Of a stretch of 10,665 bases of DNA, positions 6,943-10,665 are shown piece after piece (position 1 is the first letter of the stretch; each line of letters opens with the position of its first letter). The stretch covers positions 1 through 10,665 of the forward strand of contig JAZGBC010000035.1 of NCBI GenBank assembly GCA_036444495.1, in the 5' to 3' direction. The position numbers and the translations under genes were made by a program. The DNA comes from JAZGBC01 sp036444495. GTDB lineage: Bacteria > Pseudomonadota > Alphaproteobacteria > Kiloniellales > J153. The notes beneath the pieces were generated by a model, which made no database searches, was not told the DNA's origin, and saw only the letters and a list, made by a program, of their open reading frames with translations.

Positions 6943-6962
6943 GCGGCGCGGGCGGATTTTTT
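6923..6962 (+). terminator. Intrinsic terminator at the end of the his operon
   Basis: CCGCCCGCG (6923-6931) pairs perfectly with CGCGGGCGG (6947-6955), around a 15-base loop, and is followed by A and six Ts (6957-6962). The left arm is inside the hisE coding sequence and the stop codon is in the loop, so a ribosome ending hisE would cover part of the stem. Confidence 0.8.
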
Positions 6963-6982
6963 ACGGAAGAAGGGGGAAGGCC

Positions 6983-7351
6983 ATGGCCTATGACGAGAAC
7001 AACATCTTCGCCAAGATCCTGCGCGGCGAGATCCCCTGCAACAAGGCCTACGAAGACGAACATGTGCTCGCCTTCCACGACATCAACCCGCAGACGCCCT
7101 TTCACGTCCTGGTCGTCCCCAAGGGGGCTTACGAATCCTTCGACGATTTTTCCGCCAACGCCTCGCCCGAGGAGATCGCCGCCCTCGTGCGCGCCGCCGG
7201 CCAGATCGCGCGCGATGCGGGGCACGTGGCGCCGGGCTACCGGGTGCTCGCGAACACCGGCCCCGACGCCTACCAAGAAGTCATGCACTTCCACCTGCAC
7301 ATCTTCGCCGGCACGGACCTGGGCCGCATGATCAAGCCGCCGGAGAAATAG
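6983..7351 (+). CDS. HIT-family (HINT-like) nucleotide hydrolase
   Basis: A 122-residue histidine-triad protein. The N-terminal NNIFAKILRGEIPCNKAYEDE (7-26) is the standard Hint start, followed by FHDINPQTPFHVLVVPK (31-47), and the triad is HFHLHIF at 102-108, with His104 the expected nucleophile and His102/His106 beside it. The family hydrolyses adenosine phosphoramidates and related nucleotide conjugates in the cytoplasm. Immediately before the triad the usual glycine of the GQ-V-H pattern is replaced (AYQEVMH), a minor deviation. The ATG at 6983 has an AGGGGGAAGG purine run just upstream. It starts 40 bases after hisE but beyond a terminator, so its expression probably depends on read-through or its own promoter. 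Alphaproteobacterial his clusters often have such short genes after hisE (from memory). Confidence 0.93.
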   Translation: MAYDENNIFAKILRGEIPCNKAYEDEHVLAFHDINPQTPFHVLVVPKGAYESFDDFSANASPEEIAALVRAAGQIARDAGHVAPGYRVLANTGPDAYQEVMHFHLHIFAGTDLGRMIKPPEK

Positions 7352-7401
7352 GCGGGCCAAGGCACGGCCCTGCGTCCAACCCAGATTCCCCAGTTTGGCT
7401 C

Positions 7402-7420
7402 CTGTTCGCAGACTGTTCGC
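7402..7420 (+). repeat. Direct repeat CTGTTCGC x2, 11-base spacing
   Basis: CTGTTCGC occurs at 7402-7409 and again at 7413-7420, so the copies begin 11 bases apart, one helical turn. This is the geometry of tandem transcription-factor sites. It lies about 70-90 bases upstream of the TATAAT at 7492. No known motif recognised. Confidence 0.45.
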
Positions 7421-7437
7421 TTCGGCCCGTGCGGCGG

Positions 7438-7455
7438 CGCCTGCCGCGCCTGCCG
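7438..7455 (+). repeat. Tandem duplication of CGCCTGCCG
   Basis: Two perfect adjacent 9-base copies, at 7438-7446 and 7447-7455. They form most of the loop of a possible hairpin between GGCGGCG (7433-7439) and CGCCGCC (7459-7465). No T-tract follows, so this is not a clear terminator for the HIT gene. Confidence 0.5.
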
Positions 7456-7470
7456 TTTCGCCGCCGGCAA

Positions 7471-7497
7471 TTCCCCTAAAAATAGTAATTATATAAT
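7471..7497 (+). promoter_or_regulatory. Candidate promoter of the cNMP-fold gene
   Basis: A perfect TATAAT lies at 7492-7497 within a strongly AT-rich stretch (about 7475-7520) that contrasts with the GC-rich surroundings. No good -35 is present at the normal distance; the nearest, TTCCCC (7471-7476), is poor and only 15 bases away, so an activator or another sigma factor may be needed. A start near 7504 would give a leader of about 70 bases. Confidence 0.5.
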
Positions 7498-7503
7498 TTC
7501 TTT

Positions 7504-7519
7504 CTAGAATAGCTAGAAT
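7504..7519 (+). repeat. Direct repeat CTAGAAT x2 in the leader
   Basis: CTAGAAT at 7504-7510 and 7513-7519, separated by AG. The first copy is also inside the palindrome TTCTAGAA (7502-7509). It falls at or just after the predicted transcription start, a position where a repressor could act. Function unknown. Confidence 0.45.
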
Positions 7520-7531
7520 GATGACCAGGAA

Positions 7532-7544
7532 CGGCACCGTGCCG
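7532..7544 (+). other. Short hairpin in the leader of the cNMP-fold gene
   Basis: CGGCAC (7532-7537) and GTGCCG (7539-7544) form a perfect 13-base palindrome about 15 bases before the GAGG ribosome site at 7559-7562. As RNA the one-base loop would force the stem to open slightly. It could instead be an operator. Confidence 0.35.
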
Positions 7545-7572
7545 GGCGCCTCCATATCGAGGTCCAGAGGTC

Positions 7573-9018
7573 ATGAATACCGAGGATTGGAGAGCTTTTT
7601 TAAGCGCGCACCCGGTTTTTTCCTGCCTCAGCGGGGACCAGCGCGCGCGGCTGCTGAGCGAGGAGGCCTCGGAGGAACGAACTTGCTCCCAAGACGAGGT
7701 GATCCTGCAAGAAGGTACGGAGGGAGACTCGATCTTTCTCATCGCAACGGGCGAAGTGTCGGTTGTCCTGCCCGGCGCGGGCGGCCGGCCGGTACCCATC
7801 TCCACGCTAGGGGAGGGCGAGTTCTTCGGAGAGATGGCGCTCATAGAGAAGAAGCCGAGATTGGCAACGGTGATCGCCCGGGAAGAGACCGTGCTTCTGG
7901 AGATCAAGGGGCCCGCGTTCTACAAGCTGCTGCGCGAGAACGCCGAGTTCGAATTCAAGGTCCTCTCGGTACTGAGCGAGCGGCTGCGGCATCTGGTCGA
8001 GCACACTCTTTCGGTGCAATTGAAGGACCTGGATGAAAGGCTGGAGCTTCTGAACAGGAGGCTCGATGCGGACCTGAAGGTCGTGGCAGCCGAGCTGAAG
8101 GCCTCTCAGGCCGTCTTCGACCAGACGAGCACGAGGGCGAACGAAATCATCGTCAGCGCCGAGCGAAGCCGGACGCGCCTGACCGCCGTCATTTCCGCCG
8201 TAGGCGGCGTCGTTGCCGTCGTGGTCGCGCTCGGCGGCTTTTTCGGGGTCTCTGAACTCGTGAAAATCAATAAGCTGGCTGAAAAGACAGAATCGGCAGC
8301 CGAACAGGCGAAGTCCGCTGCCGAAAAGGCGAAAACTGCCGTCAAGAACATACAAGCGTCAAGCGACCTGCTCGAGGGCATGAAAGTGCAAATTCAAGAG
8401 GCGAAATCCCAGCTCGAAGACTTCGATGGCGACGTAAATCGCTTTAGGGATTTAAGGCTTGGGTTTTATAAGCAGACGATAATACCTCGTTTCTCCGAAG
8501 AGGTGACAAAGGGCCTTGGGACGGCCAGCAAAACCTACAAGGAGGTATTGAAGGAAGGGCTCACCGATGAGCTCTTCAAGAGCATCAGCGGCGGCATTAC
8601 GACAATTGCCGACGATCTGGAGCTGACCAGGGCGATAAGGGAGGAGTACAAGAATATACTGAAGGAGGGAATTCAGGAACGATACGTCGACACGGACCAG
8701 CAGGAAATTCTATCCTACTACCTCCTGCTTGTCGCCTTGGCGTTCGACGACGAGGGGAGTGAGTATAACGCGGTTCTCAAGGACTTCGAAGACTACATTG
8801 AGTCGGATTACAAAGACCCACCCATCAAACATCTACTGGAAGAGGATTTCGGGCCCGAACTCTATAAAACGCTAATCGAGGAAGAGAGCCCGTCTATCTT
8901 CGGCCCTAAGGATTCAGACGGTGGGGCCGCCGAGACCGAACAGGCGGTCAGCAGGACCCCCGAGGCGAAGACCCGGATGATTAACCGGGTCCTCGGGGCC
9001 TGGGCCAAGATCCCCTGA
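7573..9018 (+). CDS. Cyclic-nucleotide-binding-fold, single-membrane-segment coiled-coil protein
   Basis: A 481-residue protein of unusual build. Residues 10-125 are a CRP-like cNMP-binding fold: VILQEGTEGDSIFLIATGEVSV (first half of the jelly roll) and the phosphate-binding cassette GEFFGEMALIEKKPRLATV (82-100), with Glu87 and Arg96 in place; the residue after that Arg is Leu rather than the usual Ser/Thr/Ala, so nucleotide binding is not assured. Residues 130-200 look like helical coiled coil. A single membrane segment spans about 203-226 (Ala/Val/Gly-rich, preceded by RSRTR). Residues 234-260 hold alanine-rich heptads, and 290-440 an acidic helical domain I do not recognise, followed by a loose tail. 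There is no DNA-binding domain, cyclase or kinase. The N-terminal fold is probably cytoplasmic, which would place the C-terminal half in the periplasm. The start ATG has GAGG 10 bases upstream. Composition becomes AT-richer in the second half, suggesting acquisition. Confidence 0.85.
   Translation: MNTEDWRAFLSAHPVFSCLSGDQRARLLSEEASEERTCSQDEVILQEGTEGDSIFLIATGEVSVVLPGAGGRPVPISTLGEGEFFGEMALIEKKPRLATVIAREETVLLEIKGPAFYKLLRENAEFEFKVLSVLSERLRHLVEHTLSVQLKDLDERLELLNRRLDADLKVVAAELKASQAVFDQTSTRANEIIVSAERSRTRLTAVISAVGGVVAVVVALGGFFGVSELVKINKLAEKTESAAEQAKSAAEKAKTAVKNIQASSDLLEGMKVQIQEAKSQLEDFDGDVNRFRDLRLGFYKQTIIPRFSEEVTKGLGTASKTYKEVLKEGLTDELFKSISGGITTIADDLELTRAIREEYKNILKEGIQERYVDTDQQEILSYYLLLVALAFDDEGSEYNAVLKDFEDYIESDYKDPPIKHLLEEDFGPELYKTLIEEESPSIFGPKDSDGGAAETEQAVSRTPEAKTRMINRVLGAWAKIP
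8958..8998 (+). repeat. Nested inverted repeat at the 3' end of the cNMP-fold gene
   Basis: The outer arms CCCCGAGG (8958-8965) and CCTCGGGG (8991-8998) enclose the inner arms ACCCGG (8971-8976) and CCGGGT (8985-8990). Together they form a 14-pair interrupted hairpin inside the last codons of the gene. No T-tract follows, so it is not a typical intrinsic terminator. It could be a palindromic repeat that has become part of the coding sequence. Confidence 0.55.
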
Positions 9019-9035
9019 AGCTGGGCTGGCGAGGG

Positions 9036-9281
9036 CTAACAACGCATGTCCCACCAAACGAGGCCGGCCCGATCGAACACACTATCGCGGCCCTTGTCCC
9101 GTTTTTTGTTCTGCTCCTTGCAACGCCGAAGGCTGAGTCCGTTTTGTTTCCAGGGGTGTTTGGCTGTCGCCCGCTCTTTGCAGCAGCCGGCGATGGCCAG
9201 GGCTTCGTTGCCGATAAGGGGCGGCGCGGCAAACAGCCCGGCGCCCAGCACCAATCCAAAAACGAGAATGAGCCTCTTCAT
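9036..9281 (-). CDS. Small exported four-cysteine protein
   Basis: An 81-residue protein with a clear export signal: MKR, a hydrophobic stretch 4-23, then GNEALAIAGCC. Cleavage by signal peptidase I after Ala29 (ALA) would leave a mature protein of about 52 residues. IAGC at 30-33 also resembles a lipobox, so a lipoprotein anchored at Cys33 is possible. The mature part has Cys33, Cys34, Cys54 and Cys81, enough for two disulfides, and ends VWWDMRC. I recall small alphaproteobacterial exported proteins with a CC start and a WWD-C end, but cannot name a family. AAAGG lies 8 bases before the ATG. The gene is convergent with the cNMP-fold gene, with 17 bases between their stops, and downstream of the radical SAM gene on the same strand. 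Function unknown. Confidence 0.75.
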   Translation of the reverse strand: MKRLILVFGLVLGAGLFAAPPLIGNEALAIAGCCKERATAKHPWKQNGLSLRRCKEQNKKRDKGRDSVFDRAGLVWWDMRC

Positions 9282-9352
9282 TTCGCCCGCCTTTCTTCAC
9301 TCGAAGGTATGGTCCGTATGGCAAGCAATCTAATAGCGGCCATTATGGCGGA

Positions 9353-9391
9353 GAGGTGCGTTGCCAGCAACCTCCCGTTGTATTTTCGGGA
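9353..9391 (+). other. Two adjacent hairpins in the spacer before the radical SAM gene
   Basis: GTTG (9360-9363) and CAAC (9368-9371) pair around CCAG and extend to GAG/CTC across a bulge. Next to it TCCCG (9373-9377) pairs with CGGGA (9387-9391). They precede the hairpin at 9426-9447 on the same strand and could belong to a small transcript. There is no convincing promoter, so this is only a candidate. Confidence 0.25.
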
Positions 9392-9429
9392 AACCGACGG
9401 CCTCGAATCCGCCGCGGGAAACGACGGCC
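9388..9429 (+). repeat. Near-identical direct repeat, GGGAAACCGACGGCC-like
   Basis: GGGAAACCGACGGCC at 9388-9402 and GGGAAACGACGGCC at 9416-9429 differ by one extra C and begin 28 bases apart. The second copy runs into the terminator stem that starts at 9426. This suggests a local duplication in the spacer. Confidence 0.5.
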
Positions 9430-9451
9430 CGGGCGCGATCCCGGGCCTTTT
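9426..9451 (+). terminator. Terminator-like hairpin, T-tract on the plus strand
   Basis: GGCCCGGG (9426-9433) pairs perfectly with CCCGGGCC (9440-9447) around CGCGAT, followed on the plus strand by TTTT (9448-9451). Its position 20 bases past the radical SAM stop suggests it ends that minus-strand message, but on the minus strand the bases after the stem are GTCGTTTCCC, a poor U-tract. It may work in both directions or end an unannotated plus-strand transcript. Confidence 0.6.
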
Positions 9452-9466
9452 GTGTGGTTTGACGGC

Positions 9467-10429
9467 TCAGCCGCCGATGCTGCAGCTGCCGCCGCCGAGC
9501 ACGCAAAAGCGCGCGCAGTGCGGATGGTTGAGCTTCACCTCGCGCGCCGAGTCCGCCAGGCTCGCGCCCAGCTCGAATTCCTCGTCGTAGGGCAAAAGGG
9601 TACAGGCGAGCACCGTAGGCGTCTCGGCCCCCTTGCGCTTGACCACCATGCGCGAGGTGGCGCACATCACCGCCTCGGGCGAAACCCCCAGGATGCCCCA
9701 GCAGCTCTCCGTGATCTCGGGCACGTCGAGGCCGGCGTCCATCTCGGGAAACAGCACCAACTCCACCGGGTCCCGGGCGTCCACCGGGATGTCATGCGCG
9801 GCGAAGAGCCGGGCGTAGCCCGCGCGCAAGGAGTCTTCCGCCTCGCCCCACAGCGTGCGGCCGGCCACGTTGAGCGCGAAGCCGTGCCGCGCCAGCCAGC
9901 AGAGGCCGTCCAGCGCCGGCTGCCAGGAACGCGGGCCGCGCTCGATCTCGTGCAGCGCCTGGCCGTAGTGGTCGATGGAGACGCGCAGCGTCAGGCGCGC
10001 GCCGAAACGCTCGCGCAAGCGCAACAGCTCCGCCGCGCGCTTCATCATGGGCCGCATGGCGTTGGTCAGCACCAGCACCTCGAAGCCGCGGCCGAGCGCG
10101 TCCTCCACCATGGCCATGAACGCGGGGTTCATGAAGGGCTCGCCGCCGGTAAAGCCGATCTGCCGGGCACCCCAGCGGTCGCGGCTCACCTCGTCCAGGT
10201 AGGCCGCCACCTCGGCGGCGCTGAGATACGCCAGGCGGTCGTTCTTCGGGCTCGATTCGATGTAGCAGTGCTCGCAGGTCAGGTTGCACAGCGTCCCCGT
10301 GTTGAACCAGAGGGTCTCGAGGCGCGACAGCGCCACCGCGGCGCGCGGCTGCCCGTCGGCCGTGGTGTCCGGGTCGCGGAACTTCCGTGGATCCAGGAGT
10401 CTGGCTTCGGGTTTCGTCTGTTGCTGCAT
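9467..10429 (-). CDS. Radical SAM protein with C-terminal cysteine cluster
   Basis: A 320-residue radical S-adenosylmethionine enzyme. The 4Fe-4S motif CNLTCEHC has Cys48, Cys52 and Cys55 in the classical CxxxCxxC spacing, and GFTGGEPF (92-99) is the SAM-binding strand. TLRVSIDHY (147-155) fits a later barrel strand. Further cysteines stand at 243, 256 and 276, and a final group Cys305, Cys309, Cys316 in HCARFCVLGGGSC may hold an auxiliary cluster. I recall this subgroup (TLWFNTGTLCN near the start, CWGILG and MCATSRMVVKR later) as widespread uncharacterised alphaproteobacterial radical SAM proteins; the substrate is unknown and no obvious peptide substrate adjoins. I chose the ATG at 10429; a TTG at 10492 would add 21 residues but lies almost on the predicted transcription start. 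The hairpin at 9426-9447 follows the gene. Confidence 0.92.
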   Translation of the reverse strand: MQQQTKPEARLLDPRKFRDPDTTADGQPRAAVALSRLETLWFNTGTLCNLTCEHCYIESSPKNDRLAYLSAAEVAAYLDEVSRDRWGARQIGFTGGEPFMNPAFMAMVEDALGRGFEVLVLTNAMRPMMKRAAELLRLRERFGARLTLRVSIDHYGQALHEIERGPRSWQPALDGLCWLARHGFALNVAGRTLWGEAEDSLRAGYARLFAAHDIPVDARDPVELVLFPEMDAGLDVPEITESCWGILGVSPEAVMCATSRMVVKRKGAETPTVLACTLLPYDEEFELGASLADSAREVKLNHPHCARFCVLGGGSCSIGG

Positions 10430-10490
10430 ATCCAACCGGCTCGCCGTTCTGTTTTTGCCCTCGCGCCCAGTGCGCCCAGCGCGCCCCGCC

Positions 10491-10518
10491 AAGATGCGGA
10501 CCCCGCCGCCCTTGTCAA
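10491..10518 (-). promoter_or_regulatory. Candidate promoter of the radical SAM gene
   Basis: On the minus strand a perfect TTGACA (10513-10518) is followed after 16 bases by CATCTT (10491-10496), a weak -10. The start would be near 10484, giving a leader of about 55 bases to the ATG at 10429. This argues against the TTG at 10492 as the start codon. Confidence 0.45.
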
Positions 10519-10557
10519 CCGGGCCAATGCCGGCCTCACCGGAAGTTTATCGGGGGG

Positions 10558-10665
10558 CTAGGATCCCTCGCCGGTTTGGGTCCCTGGGGCTGCGGCGGCT
10601 TCTCCGGTCACGGAGAGGCGCCCGCCCACCGCAGACCAGTCGAGTTTGCGCGTGACGACCATGGC
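10558..10665 (-). CDS. 3' end of an unrecognised protein (partial)
   Basis: On the minus strand an open frame enters from the right edge and ends at a TAG (10558-10560). The visible 34 complete codons read MVVTRKLDWSAVGG and close with a low-complexity Ala/Gly/Thr tail (EAAAAPGTQTGEGS). The ATG at 10661-10663 could be internal or a start. Third positions are rich in G/C, as expected of coding DNA here. It precedes the radical SAM gene on the same strand by 128 bases. Family not recognised. Confidence 0.35.
   Translation of the reverse strand, partial: AMVVTRKLDWSAVGGRLSVTGEAAAAPGTQTGEGS

Noticed and set aside
7431..7465. A terminator for the HIT gene
   Set aside because: GGCGGCG and CGCCGCC can pair, but the loop is 19 bases and no T-run follows; the repeats make the pairing ambiguous.
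7518..8036. An alternative frame starting at the ATG at 7518, upstream of the cNMP-fold gene
   Set aside because: It is out of frame with the cNMP-fold protein, and its product is a low-complexity Arg/Gly/Ala shadow.
7573..9281. A Pycsar- or CBASS-like antiphage operon built on the cNMP-fold membrane protein
   Set aside because: No cyclase, nucleotidyltransferase or accessory defence gene lies beside it, and the neighbouring small gene is on the opposite strand. The resemblance is limited to a cNMP fold plus a membrane segment.
9356..10561. A 401-codon plus-strand frame opposite the radical SAM gene
   Set aside because: Antisense shadow rich in Arg, Ala, His and Gln; the minus strand carries a full set of radical SAM motifs.
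10284..10655. A 123-codon plus-strand frame at the right edge
   Set aside because: It is mostly antisense to the radical SAM gene and its leader; composition is Arg/Pro/Ser-rich and no motif is visible.

Overview
The window reads as chromosomal DNA of a high-GC alphaproteobacterium, probably of the Rhodospirillales type. The evidence is GC-rich third codon positions throughout, an HslV that matures at a WHG|TT site after an 11-residue propeptide, the hslU-hslV pair divergent from a hisB-hisH-hisA-hisF-hisE cluster (an order known from alphaproteobacteria), and inverted palindromes with a CTTGA loop between genes. This assignment is inference; there is no rRNA in the window.

Layout. Bases 3-164 hold the 3' end of an unrecognised plus-strand gene, followed closely by a glutathione S-transferase resembling E. 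coli GstB (187-831). A short intergenic stretch carries two copies of a palindromic repeat in opposite orientation (900-931 and 987-1018). On the minus strand come hslV (2404-2961) and hslU (1065-2396), which together encode the two-part ATP-dependent HslUV protease. Divergent from them, after a palindrome-rich spacer, runs the histidine cluster on the plus strand: hisB (3107-3694), hisH (3773-4417), a GNAT acetyltransferase (4414-4986), hisA (5008-5760), hisF (5760-6524) and hisE (6589-6942). HisE and HisA act on the early intermediates, HisH-HisF form imidazole glycerol phosphate synthase, and HisB performs the next dehydration. hisG, hisI, hisC, hisD and the histidinol-phosphatase are not in the window. 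A good intrinsic terminator overlaps the end of hisE, and a HIT-family protein follows (6983-7351).

The right-hand third is less conventional. A strongly AT-rich promoter-like island with short direct repeats leads into a 481-residue protein (7573-9018). It has an N-terminal cyclic-nucleotide-binding fold, coiled coil, a single membrane segment, an alanine-rich heptad coiled coil and an unrecognised helical C-terminal domain. Its base composition drifts away from its neighbours. Convergent to it is a small exported four-cysteine protein (9036-9281). Next is a spacer with a terminator hairpin whose T-tract faces the strand with no annotated gene. Then come a minus-strand radical SAM enzyme (9467-10429) with a second C-terminal cysteine cluster, and the 3' end of another minus-strand gene at the right edge.

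The best candidates for something undescribed are the cNMP-fold/membrane/coiled-coil protein with its AT-rich control region, and the possible small plus-strand transcript at about 9350-9451. No CRISPR array, tRNA, rRNA, transposase or phage gene was seen.
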